NCBI GenBank assembly: GCA_003575245.1
Contig: NMQN01000311.1
Location: 1 to 9,025 of the forward strand
Reading direction: 5' to 3'
DNA: 9,025 nt
From: Candidatus Atribacteria bacterium 1244-E10-H5-B2
GTDB taxonomy: Bacteria; Atribacterota; JS1; SB-45; 34-128
Shown here: in pieces, positions 1-5,864 of the stretch
Layout of the letters: the number at the start of each line of letters is the position of its first letter
Numbering within the stretch: position 1 is the stretch's first letter
Program-made: the position numbers and the translations under genes
The notes under the pieces: generated by a model
What the model saw: the letters and a program-made list of their open reading frames with translations, nothing else
The model's database searches: none
What the model was told of the DNA's origin: nothing

Positions 1-5
1 CCCCC

Positions 6-110
6 TTATCTCCTTAATCGCCCTGCCAGGTAAATTACAAATCCGATAACGATAATTATTACTGATACTATTTTTATAAGAGAGTAAATATTATTGCTAA
101 ACGTAGTTAT
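6..110 (-). CDS. Possible one-helix membrane micro-protein, 34 codons, no standard start codon
   Basis: A strong SD (AAGGAGG, 114-120) is followed three bases later by an open frame that begins ATA ACT ACG and ends in TAA at 6-8. No ATG, GTG or TTG lies in frame after the upstream stop. The peptide would be about 34 residues: a short polar start, one hydrophobic segment (SVIIIVIGFVIYLAG) and a basic end (RLRR), the layout of a single-pass membrane peptide. The end of the frame overlaps a second SD (AGGAG, near 10-14) that would serve a gene starting just past the window edge, which fits an operon position between acpP and that gene. I do not recognise a family. ATA is a very rare start, so the ORF may be chance, may use a non-canonical start, or may carry a sequence error. 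Being in an AT-rich region raises the risk of a false positive. Confidence 0.28.
   Translation of the reverse strand: MTTFSNNIYSLIKIVSVIIIVIGFVIYLAGRLRR
10..15 (-). promoter_or_regulatory. Shine-Dalgarno site for a gene beginning beyond position 1
   Basis: On the minus strand the sequence reads AAGGAG, then ATAAGGGGG up to the window edge. This is a good SD, and the spacing means a start codon would fall at or just past the edge. It shows that another minus-strand gene follows, whose identity cannot be seen here. Confidence 0.4.
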
Positions 111-175
111 ATTCCTCCTTTTTAATTCTTAAAAATACCTCTAAGTCGTCTAACTCTACTTTTATTCTGGTTCAC

Positions 176-232
176 AAAAAAATAGATATAAAAAATATTT
201 ATACACATTTTAGATTTATATTTTATCTATTT
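176..232 (-). terminator. Candidate intrinsic terminator after acpP (AT-only stem)
   Basis: The arms AAATAGATA (minus, 232-224) and TATCTATTT (minus, 188-180) pair perfectly over 9 bp. A further AAATAT/ATATTT pairing lies inside, and seven T residues follow on the minus strand (182-176). The first arm overlaps the acpP stop codon. The stem has almost no GC, so it may be weak; position and T-tract are what support it. Confidence 0.4.
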
Positions 233-447
233 AAATATTTAATCGCATCTCCTACAGTCTTCATCTTTTCCGCATCTTTATCTGGAATTTCTGAATTAAA
301 TTCTTCCTCGAAAGCCATTATCAGTTCAACTGTATCTAAAGAATCTAAACCCAGATCATCAACAAAAGAAGAATTTTCGGTAATTTTGCTTTCATCAACT
401 CCTAATCGATCTACGAGTATCTTTTTTATTCTTTCCATTGACTCCAT
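223..447 (-). CDS. acpP: Acyl carrier protein
   Basis: This small acidic protein carries the growing acyl chain in fatty acid synthesis, attached through a 4'-phosphopantetheine arm. The attachment motif [12 protein letters not shown] is intact, and its serine is residue 36 when translation starts at 447, matching the usual Ser36 of the family. The N-terminus ([19 protein letters not shown]) and the acidic helix after the motif (FEEEF) are typical, and 74 residues is normal length. The frame extends upstream to an ATG at 471 and has another ATG at 438. I chose 447 because it gives the family length and serine position, with AAAGGGGG about 12 bases upstream as a somewhat distant SD. No fab genes are visible in the window, although acpP often precedes fabF; a gene does follow just off the edge. 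Confidence 0.95.
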   Translation of the reverse strand: MESMERIKKILVDRLGVDESKITENSSFVDDLGLDSLDTVELIMAFEEEFNSEIPDKDAEKMKTVGDAIKYLNR

Positions 448-483
448 TCTATACTTCAACCCCCTTTCCATAACCTTTAAATC

Positions 484-618
484 TTAAAGATAATCGAAAT
501 TTATGGTAATATAAGGTTTTTTCATTAATCCAATCGAAATAAAACCTTCAATTTTGCGTTTTAAAGCCCCTGCTTTTTTAAATAGGTATAAAGACAAGCG
601 TAAATCCGGTATTTTCAT
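484..618 (-). CDS. Possible 44-residue ORF overlapping the zinc-ribbon gene stop
   Basis: The ATG shares one base with the TAA of the upstream zinc-ribbon gene (TAATG), the arrangement of translational coupling. The frame runs 44 codons to TAA at 484-486. The product would begin MKIPDLRLSLYLFKKAG and end MKKPYITINFDYL: basic in the middle, no cysteines, no clear membrane helix. There is no good SD in front, so it would depend on ribosomes finishing the upstream gene. An open frame of this length can arise by chance in AT-rich DNA, and I recognise no family. It could also be the displaced C-terminus of an older gene. It fills most of the gap between the zinc-ribbon gene and acpP. Confidence 0.25.
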   Translation of the reverse strand: MKIPDLRLSLYLFKKAGALKRKIEGFISIGLMKKPYITINFDYL

Positions 619-1085
619 TAAAAACTCGCACTCTTATGTTTCAGCTTATATTCTTTATTATATTCACTGGTCTTTTCCTCATTCTTTAATCTCCAAAGTT
701 TTTTTCTGGCCTGGCAGGCCTCTTTGTGGTCCTCATAATATTTTTTGTTCTGCTCGATGATCCTCGTTCTATGCCTCTTATAGTATTCTTTAGCTAAAGG
801 CCTCAGCCGATCCTTATTCTCGTTTTGATAATCTTTTTGATAAACTCTTATTCTCTCCTTGTTTTTAGCCCTCCAAACCCTGAGCTGTTTCAATACTTCT
901 TCTCTATGGACCAAATATCGCTCCCGGTTGTAGGCATTCTGGCAAGTCCGGCAAATACTGGAGAGTCCGTCTTTATATCGTCTGTTTTTAGCAAAATCCC
1001 CGATACCCCTAACTTCTCCACATTTCGAACAAGTCTTGAGACCTTTACCCCTATTTAGATTATTAAAATTTATCTTTAACCTCAA
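618..1085 (-). CDS. Zinc-ribbon protein with repetitive basic coiled tail (hypothetical)
   Basis: From the chosen TTG start this is about 155 residues. Near its N-terminus lie two CxxC knuckles (CSKC, then CRTC 26 residues later) around a FAKNRRYKDGLSS segment. This pattern is common in small phage-like and HNH/endonuclease-VII-like zinc-ribbon proteins, where the ribbon usually binds nucleic acid. The rest is a very basic, helix-forming tail of about six imperfect 14-16 residue units, each starting with Y or W and carrying a HK/NK/HR pair (YLVHREE, WRAKNKE, YQNENKD, YKRHRTR, YEDHKEA, WRLKNEE). No catalytic HNH residues are visible. There is no ATG near the ribbon. TTG at 1085 has GAAGG about 8 bases upstream; an earlier TTG at 1148 would run through the repeat hairpin and give a non-protein-like leader. 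Function unknown; nucleic-acid binding is inference. Confidence 0.6.
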   Translation of the reverse strand: MRLKINFNNLNRGKGLKTCSKCGEVRGIGDFAKNRRYKDGLSSICRTCQNAYNRERYLVHREEVLKQLRVWRAKNKERIRVYQKDYQNENKDRLRPLAKEYYKRHRTRIIEQNKKYYEDHKEACQARKKLWRLKNEEKTSEYNKEYKLKHKSASF

Positions 1086-1119
1086 AAGTGATTTACCTTC
1101 TTTCAAATTTTTCAAATAT

Positions 1120-1216
1120 CCCTGCCCCCCGGAAATGTACAAAACCAAGGAGCAGGGGACGGCAATCCGGATAAAGGAATTGGATAGAAGTCCAGACCGC
1201 CGGAATCCGATTCTTT
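1120..1216 (-). repeat. REP-like two-hairpin element, copy A
   Basis: Two hairpins lie side by side between the DUF5655-like gene and the zinc-ribbon gene. One pairs CCCTGC (1120-1125) with GCAGGG (1152-1157), with further pairs inside. The other pairs TCCGG (1166-1170) with the CCGGA at 1200-1204. On the minus strand the core reads CCGGATTGCCGTCCCCTGCT, then CCTTGGTTTT and GGGGGGCAGG, which matches copy B at 2128-2234 closely. The element starts at the stop codon of the upstream gene (1215-1217), the usual place for REP-type repeats, and may also act in 3' end formation. Confidence 0.65.
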
Positions 1217-1784
1217 ATTTTAGAATAGTTTCCTGCAAAATTTTATTTAAAAAATCCTTCTGGCTTTTATGGAGTTTTAGGTTAATGCTCATATATCCAT
1301 TATCGTCCACCGATATATTTATTGAAGAAGGCCTGATTATCTCTATCGGCTTTACTGGCTCAGCCACTCTTCTTTTAACTGGCTTCAATTTCTCTGCTCC
1401 AACTATCTCCGAAAAAGCCTTTTCTATCAGAGAAAATACTGTCACAGAGAAGGCTTGTTCATTTTGCAAATACTTTTTGTCTAATAAAATCTCAATGGTC
1501 GTTATCCCTCTAACTTTCTCGCTATAATCCCTAATGAAAACTGGAACATTCTCTCCTAATTCTGAATATTTTAGCCTTAAATAAAGCTTCAAACTTTTTT
1601 GGCAAACAAATAATCTGCAAAACATTATTCCCGAAAATTCCCACCTGATATATGTTTTCCGAAATTCTCGCCGGACTCCTCTTTTAATATTATTTAGACA
1701 AAAATCATCAATTTTTTTAAAGAGTTCTAAGAGCCAACCCGGTTTACTTGTGAAATAAAAATCCTCTCCAAAATTCTCTCTCAT
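1215..1784 (-). CDS. DUF5655-like hypothetical protein
   Basis: A 189-residue protein with no signal peptide or membrane helix. The middle section (about residues 45-105) has the pattern KTYIRWEFSGIMFCRLFVCQ, then LKLYLRL, RDYSEK and TTIEILL. This resembles the alternating strands of the DUF5655 domain, a small domain found alone or at the C-terminus of restriction-like and predicted transport proteins. That match is from memory of the pattern only. The C-terminal half holds a helix (FSLIEKAFSEIVG), a proline/lysine-rich linker and a last segment SINISVDDNGYMSINLKLHK that may form strands. The start is well supported: AAGGAGG lies six bases before the ATG, and a good promoter sits about 80 bases upstream. 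It appears to be its own transcription unit, ending in repeat copy A, with the zinc-ribbon gene next. No catalytic residues can be named. Confidence 0.6.
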   Translation of the reverse strand: MRENFGEDFYFTSKPGWLLELFKKIDDFCLNNIKRGVRREFRKTYIRWEFSGIMFCRLFVCQKSLKLYLRLKYSELGENVPVFIRDYSEKVRGITTIEILLDKKYLQNEQAFSVTVFSLIEKAFSEIVGAEKLKPVKRRVAEPVKPIEIIRPSSINISVDDNGYMSINLKLHKSQKDFLNKILQETILK

Positions 1785-1862
1785 CTTAAACCTCCTTTCG
1801 ATTTCAATTTTTTCTTTTCTGCCCTCAAGTGACAGTGCCTTAAAATCATGATCAACGGATTA

Positions 1863-1890
1863 ATTTTACCCCCAATACAGTTAGTATCAA
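1863..1890 (-). promoter_or_regulatory. Sigma-70-type promoter for the DUF5655-like gene
   Basis: On the minus strand TTGATA (1890-1885) and TAAAAT (1868-1863) are separated by 16 bases; each differs from consensus at one position. Transcription would start near 1856, leaving a leader of about 70 bases before the ATG at 1784. Confidence 0.5.
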
Positions 1891-1973
1891 AATAAAATAA
1901 TATATAGCATAAATTTAATGTGATATATATATGCAACATTTATTTTGCTCTATTTATTTATTAAGCCAAAATA

Positions 1974-2012
1974 CCAGGCTCAGCTAAAGCACCACGGAAT
2001 AACCGAGCCTGG
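1974..2012 (-). other. Strong hairpin in the dppC-DUF5655 gap
   Basis: CCAGGCTC (1974-1981) pairs perfectly with GAGCCTGG (2005-2012) around a 23-base loop. It is one of several stems in a stretch that is clearly richer in GC than its AT-rich surroundings. No T-tract follows directly on the minus strand (it reads TATTTTGGC), so it is not a clean terminator. It may be part of a structured RNA or a decayed repeat. Confidence 0.5.
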
Positions 2013-2127
2013 CTAGTTCTTTGCTGTTAATATAGACTTCTAACCTTAGTGAGCTATGCTCATAGGCAACCCCCTGCTACTTTATTTAGGAAAGATAAAC
2101 CATAAGCACCACCGCCCTGTTAAACAT
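2013..2127. other. Gene-free structured stretch, function unknown
   Basis: This lies between the hairpin at 1974-2012 and repeat copy B. It contains a small stem CTATG/CATAG (about 2053-2064) and a TTTAT/ATAAA pairing (about 2081-2098), plus the minus-strand segment GTAGCAGGGGGTTGCC. No ORF with a credible product and no known RNA family could be assigned. The rest of the gap (1785-1973, apart from the promoter) and 2235-2264 is AT-rich and shows nothing else. Confidence 0.35.
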
Positions 2128-2234
2128 CCTGCCCCCTGGTAGAAGATATTCCAAAAAAACCAGGGAGCAGGTGACGGCAACCCGGAGAACTCTTGAAAGA
2201 GCCAGGTTGCCGAGATTCGGGTTCCTTATTCTTT
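2128..2234 (-). repeat. REP-like two-hairpin element, copy B
   Basis: Two strong adjacent hairpins. The first pairs CCTGCCCCCTGGT (2128-2140) with ACCAGGGAGCAGG (2159-2171), 12 of 13 positions. The second pairs CGGCAACCCGG (2175-2185) with CCAGGTTGCCG (2202-2212), with a CTCTT/AAGAG stem inside. The minus-strand core CCGGGTTGCCGTCACCTGCT followed by CCCTGGTTTT and GGGGGCAGG aligns with copy A about 1 kb away, and both copies begin AAAGAAT on the minus strand. The layout is that of REP or REPIN palindromes, which elsewhere are spread by RAYT (Y1-type) transposases; no such transposase is in the window. Confidence 0.7.
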
Positions 2235-2264
2235 CTCAAAAAGTTTATTTTGAATTTACTCATA

Positions 2265-2295
2265 TAATAAAATTAAAGAAATTCTATCTTTAATT
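2265..2295 (-). terminator. Candidate terminator at the end of the dpp genes
   Basis: AATTAAAGA (2271-2279) and TCTTTAATT (2287-2295) form a perfect 9-bp stem with a 7-base loop. It overlaps the dppC stop codon and is followed on the minus strand by TTATTATAT. The stem is AT-rich, so termination may be partial; the stronger hairpins of repeat copy B lie about 60 bases further on. Confidence 0.4.
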
Positions 2296-3184
2296 AGCTA
2301 ACCTTACCTCTCATAATTTTAGGATTAATTTCTTCCCTTAACCAATCTGCTATTAAGTTAACACCAAATACTATCAATACCAATGCTATCCCAGGAAAAA
2401 CAACGAGCCACCATTTTCCAGCATAAATATAATTTTTCCCTATAGATATCATCATTCCAAGAGATGGCTCATTTATCGGAACTCCTACACCAAGAAAACT
2501 TAATGTAGCCTCCAGCATAACTGCAGCTCCAAAATCGACAGCAGCAACTACCAATATGGGCGGTATTGCATTAGAGAGGACGTGGTTGAACATAATCCTT
2601 AAATCATTAGCTCCAATCGCCCTTGCGGCACTGATATATTCTTCTTCTTTTACACTAAGAACGGATCCTCTCATTGTTCTTGCATATCTTACCCAATCAG
2701 TAATAATTATAGCTAAGATCACTGTGCCAACACCACGGGCTTTTAGAACTCCTAAAAATAACATAGCTATCAAGGTAGTAGAAAATGAAAATATAGCATC
2801 TGCCAATCTCATTGTTACAGCATCTAATAGACCTCTATGAAACCCTGCCAAAAGACCAACGGTTACACCTATTATTCCAGCGATAATAATTACGCTAAAA
2901 CCAACAGTGAATGATGTTCGGCATCCATAAAGTATAGTACTTAATATATCTCTTCCTTGATCATCGGTACCCAAAATAAAAGGGGCTCTCCCACCCTCCA
3001 TCCAGATGGGCGGTTTTAGAGAATTCTCTAAATAAAGACCTTTCATATCATAGGGATCCTGTGGCGCAATCATAGGAGCAAAAACAGCCCCAATCAACAT
3101 AATTATAAGAATTAAAGAACCTGTTACTGCTGATACATCTTTAATATAATGATAAAATCTTTTTGATTTAAAAATTTTAATCAC
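2294..3184 (-). CDS. dppC: ABC transporter permease, DppC/OppC type
   Basis: Inner-membrane subunit of a peptide/nickel-type (family 5) ABC importer; it forms the channel with the DppB-like protein. The N-terminal helix (about 20-40) ends in the OppC-type APMIAPQDPY segment. LGTDDQGRDILSTILYGCRT (71-90) is the hallmark entry to the permease domain, followed by five more hydrophobic segments. The cytoplasmic EAA loop that docks on the ATPase is intact (EEYISAARAIGANDLRIMFN, 181-200). At 296 residues it is normal length. It starts at GTG, 9 bases after the dppB stop, with AGG about 8 bases upstream. It is the last gene of the unit; no dppD or dppF ATPase follows. Confidence 0.9.
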   Translation of the reverse strand: MIKIFKSKRFYHYIKDVSAVTGSLILIIMLIGAVFAPMIAPQDPYDMKGLYLENSLKPPIWMEGGRAPFILGTDDQGRDILSTILYGCRTSFTVGFSVIIIAGIIGVTVGLLAGFHRGLLDAVTMRLADAIFSFSTTLIAMLFLGVLKARGVGTVILAIIITDWVRYARTMRGSVLSVKEEEYISAARAIGANDLRIMFNHVLSNAIPPILVVAAVDFGAAVMLEATLSFLGVGVPINEPSLGMMISIGKNYIYAGKWWLVVFPGIALVLIVFGVNLIADWLREEINPKIMRGKVS

Positions 3185-3193
3185 AATTTATAC

Positions 3194-4162
3194 CTATTCA
3201 TACCTTATTTTAGGATTAATATACCCATATAGAATGTCCACAACAAGGTTTACACAGAGAATAAGAATAGAAGTAATCATTACGTAGGCAACTATAATCG
3301 GATGATCTGTTTCGTATACTGATGTTAGTAATAAATTTCCTGCCCCAGGCCATTGGAATATACTCTCTGTTACTATCGAAAATGCTATTAATTCCCCAAA
3401 TTGCAGACCTGCCATTGTTATTACTGGTATAAGCGCATTTCTCAACGCGTGTTTAAATATTACAATTTTTGGTGGCAAGCCTTTTGCCCAAGCAGTTCTT
3501 ATATAATCCTCTCTTAACACTTCTAACATTCCTCCTCTTGTTAATCGGAGAAGTACTGCAAGTTGATAAATGCCTAAGGTAAAAGCTGGGAGAATTAAAT
3601 GCCGAAGACTACCTATTGTCAAAAAGCCAGTTCTCCAGTTTCCTGCTATTTTTATTACTTCACCTCGCCCAAAGGTAGGTAAGAATCTCAATTTAACTGC
3701 AAAAATCATAATAAGTAATATTCCAATTAAAAAGGTAGGAAGTGAAATCCCAAAAAGGGATCCGGCCATAATAAGTCTATTTATGAAGTATCGAGGATTT
3801 AATGATACTAATACCCCGAGACCAATTCCGAATATAAGAGCTATGAGCATGGCACTAGTAGCCAATTCAATGCTTGCCGGTAACCTCTCCAAAATAAGAC
3901 CAAGAACAGGAACTTGAGCAACATAAGATAATCCGAAATTACCACGAAGAGCGTTTTTTAAAAAAACAAAATATTGAATATAAAAAGGTTTGTCCAAACC
4001 CATTTTAATTCTAACTTCTTTTTGCTGCGCCTGCGTAGCATATCGACCTGCTAAGGTAAGCACAGGGTCTCCAAAAAATTGGAAGATGCCAAAACATACA
4101 AACGAAACAACAAGAAGGATAACAACTCCTTGTGTCAATCTTGTAATAATGCATTTGTACAT
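3194..4162 (-). CDS. dppB: ABC transporter permease, DppB/OppB type
   Basis: Inner-membrane partner of the DppC-like permease. At 322 residues it has full family length. It shows the N-terminal helix (about 12-30), the LTLAGRYATQAQQKEVRIKMG and GLDKPFYIQY region before the channel, the GNFGLSY motif, and then a block of hydrophobic segments. The EAA loop is clear (EDYIRTAWAKGLPP, then HALRNALIPV, 218-247). It ends NPKIRYE, like many OppB homologues. The ATG at 4162 has no convincing SD, and a 77-base gap with a long hairpin separates it from dppA, so its translation may be weaker than that of the binding protein. Substrate cannot be told from the permeases. Confidence 0.9.
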   Translation of the reverse strand: MYKCIITRLTQGVVILLVVSFVCFGIFQFFGDPVLTLAGRYATQAQQKEVRIKMGLDKPFYIQYFVFLKNALRGNFGLSYVAQVPVLGLILERLPASIELATSAMLIALIFGIGLGVLVSLNPRYFINRLIMAGSLFGISLPTFLIGILLIMIFAVKLRFLPTFGRGEVIKIAGNWRTGFLTIGSLRHLILPAFTLGIYQLAVLLRLTRGGMLEVLREDYIRTAWAKGLPPKIVIFKHALRNALIPVITMAGLQFGELIAFSIVTESIFQWPGAGNLLLTSVYETDHPIIVAYVMITSILILCVNLVVDILYGYINPKIRYE

Positions 4163-4170
4163 ATAAAATA

Positions 4171-4230
4171 GAAGATAGTTGAGGCCAAAACTAACTAATA
4201 TAATTAGAAGTTATTAGCCTCAACTACTTC
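4171..4230 (-). promoter_or_regulatory. Intercistronic hairpin between dppA and dppB
   Basis: TAGTTGAGGC (4176-4185) and GCCTCAACTA (4217-4226) pair perfectly over 10 bp, and GAAG/CTTC extends this to 14 bp with a one-base bulge (4171-4230). The loop of about 31 bases could pair weakly within itself. It lies straight after the binding-protein gene, where such stems commonly protect the upstream mRNA or cut down read-through, giving more binding protein than permease. No run of T follows, so it is not a strong terminator. Confidence 0.6.
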
Positions 4231-4239
4231 GTTGCCTTT

Positions 4240-5790
4240 CTATTTCTTAAATGAAATTTCTCTGAAAAGTAGCCAGGTATCTGCCCGAGGTGTAAACTCT
4301 ATACCTCGCCCTTTATAAACAGCATATGAATCTTCTTGATAGTGAAGGGGAATAATCGCTATCTTATCTAAAAGGGTTCTATTTAGTAGTTTTAGCTTTT
4401 CTTCCCTTAATGCTGGATCAACTATCTCAGACGATTCTTCATAAAGCTTATCTGCAGTTGGATCACTATAATTAGCGCCATTTAATCCCCCCCAACCTTT
4501 TTCTTCATTAACGCTAAGTAGTAATTGGATGACAGAACGGCCAAAATCATAAGATCCGTCAAACCACCCCAACATGTAGAAATCCAATTTATGTTCATCT
4601 ACTTCAGGGAAGAATATAGCTTTTGGTTTTGTATCAAGCTCAACTTCAATCCCGACCTTTGCAAGTTGTTTAGCTATAGCTTCACAAATCTGTGCATCCC
4701 GAACGTATCTGTCATTAGGACCAGTAAGTTTTATCTTAAAGCCATCTGGATATCCTGCCTCAGCAAGTAATGATTTCGATTCCTCAAGATTGTAAGGAAG
4801 ACGCTTAAGTGAAGAGTCATAACCAACAGTTGGAGGATCCGGTATCTGAGCAGCTGGAAACGCATGTCCGAACATCACCTTTTCAATTATCTCGTCTTCA
4901 TTAATTGCCAGGTATATAGCTTTTCTTACTCTAATATCACTGGCTGGAAAGCCCGGTTCATTTTTGAGCCCTAAAAATATGGCTCTCCTTCCAGGACGAG
5001 TAATTACTTCTATATTAATATTCCCCGCAATGGTTTCAAAAAGTTCGACAGGTACATCTTGTAAAATATCTACTTGACCGGTTGCAATGGCAGCCAAACG
5101 GGTAGATGGTTCTGTAATCGGAGTAATTTCGGCATTCTTAATCGAAGGCACTCCACCCCAATAATTTTCATTTGCAGTTAATTTAAGATAGGAGCCCTTT
5201 ACCCATTCAACAAATTTATAAGGGCCAGTTCCAATTGGATTTTGTCCTATCTCTCCAACAGAACGGGACTTAGTAGATTCTTCATCCATAATAAAGATTT
5301 GGTGTAGATTTTGCGCAAAGTAAGGGACCGATATTGTTGTCTTTATATCTATAGTCCATGGATCGCCATTAACTGTTTCTACGGATTTTGTTATTCCTCC
5401 AAAGTCTAACATTTCTGATACTGGAAAGGGTTCTTTAAGTCTCCCAAAACTAAATTTGACGTCCTCCCAAGTGAAGTCATTACCGTTGTGGAACTTTACT
5501 CCCTGTCTTAAGGTAAATCGCCAGGTTAGATCATCTACTCTCTCCCAAGAAGTAGCCAATCCAGGGCCAAGTTCCCCTGCAACATCTCTGTAGAGAAGAC
5601 CTTCGAATATATTGGCCATCACAGAAAGGTTACAATCGGCATCTGATCCGTGAGGATTCATGGTTTGTGGAGCTGCAGCTACTGCAACGTTTATACTATC
5701 TTTAACTGCAGCAGTTCCACTGATAAGAGTGGTCATAATCAAGCCTGAAACTAAAAGCAAAATAACAATAATAGATGTTAATCTTTTCAT
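4240..5790 (-). CDS. dppA: Periplasmic substrate-binding protein, family 5 (DppA/OppA type)
   Basis: Binds the substrate outside the inner membrane and delivers it to the DppBC-like channel. The 516-residue length is typical. A Sec signal peptide (basic MKR, hydrophobic core to about residue 24, SGTAA near the cut) lacks a lipobox cysteine, so the protein is soluble and periplasmic rather than a lipoprotein. Family 5 signatures are clear: MNPHGSDAD, then DLTWRFTLRQGVKFHNGNDF (87-106), IGTGPYKFVEWVKGS (186-200) and NENYWGG (207-213). The C-terminal lobe ends with DKIAIIPLHYQEDSYAVYKG. The start is well supported: AAGGAG lies 8 bases upstream. The family also includes sugar, nickel and glutathione binders, so the peptide label is only a family name. 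First gene of the dppABC unit. Confidence 0.93.
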   Translation of the reverse strand: MKRLTSIIVILLLVSGLIMTTLISGTAAVKDSINVAVAAAPQTMNPHGSDADCNLSVMANIFEGLLYRDVAGELGPGLATSWERVDDLTWRFTLRQGVKFHNGNDFTWEDVKFSFGRLKEPFPVSEMLDFGGITKSVETVNGDPWTIDIKTTISVPYFAQNLHQIFIMDEESTKSRSVGEIGQNPIGTGPYKFVEWVKGSYLKLTANENYWGGVPSIKNAEITPITEPSTRLAAIATGQVDILQDVPVELFETIAGNINIEVITRPGRRAIFLGLKNEPGFPASDIRVRKAIYLAINEDEIIEKVMFGHAFPAAQIPDPPTVGYDSSLKRLPYNLEESKSLLAEAGYPDGFKIKLTGPNDRYVRDAQICEAIAKQLAKVGIEVELDTKPKAIFFPEVDEHKLDFYMLGWFDGSYDFGRSVIQLLLSVNEEKGWGGLNGANYSDPTADKLYEESSEIVDPALREEKLKLLNRTLLDKIAIIPLHYQEDSYAVYKGRGIEFTPRADTWLLFREISFKK

Positions 5791-5802
5791 TATATTATCT
5801 CC

Positions 5803-5850
5803 TTAAAATTTTTTAACCGACTTAACTACACATCTCCTGCTTATTTCCAT
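5803..5850 (-). CDS. 15-codon leader-like ORF before dppA
   Basis: An almost perfect SD (AGGGAGGTGAT, about 5853-5863) stands before ATG at 5850. The frame encodes MEISRRCVVKSVKKF and stops at TAA (5803-5805), which overlaps the AAGGAG of dppA, so the two are placed for translational coupling. It starts only 14 bases after the stop of the hydantoinase remnant, the normal spacing of a next gene in an operon. It could be a leader peptide, or the surviving N-terminus of a gene otherwise lost in the same deletion that removed the hydantoinase. No repeated regulatory codons and no attenuator stem are evident. Confidence 0.4.
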   Translation of the reverse strand: MEISRRCVVKSVKKF

Positions 5851-5864
5851 ATATCACCTCCCTA

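Noticed and set aside
512..548. Inverted repeat AAGGTTTT/AAAACCTT
   Set aside because: AT-rich 8-bp arms with a 20-base loop and no T-tract in a useful place; it lies within the possible 44-residue ORF and is likely chance.
825..1527. Overlapping plus-strand open frames opposite the zinc-ribbon and DUF5655-like genes
   Set aside because: They have no SD, read as low-complexity or non-protein-like sequence, and lie over better supported minus-strand genes.
2050..2127. Minus-strand CCTAAATAAAGTAGCAGGGG followed by GTTGCC, recalling the 3' half of a c-di-GMP-I riboswitch
   Set aside because: The 5' half of that riboswitch (GGCAAACC and GACGCAAAGCC elements) is absent on this strand, so the likeness is partial and probably chance.
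2120..2263. Minus-strand 47-residue ORF starting with ATG at 2263
   Set aside because: Most of it translates repeat copy B (SRQPGS... CRHLLPG), there is no SD, and such peptides are a usual artefact of palindromic repeats.
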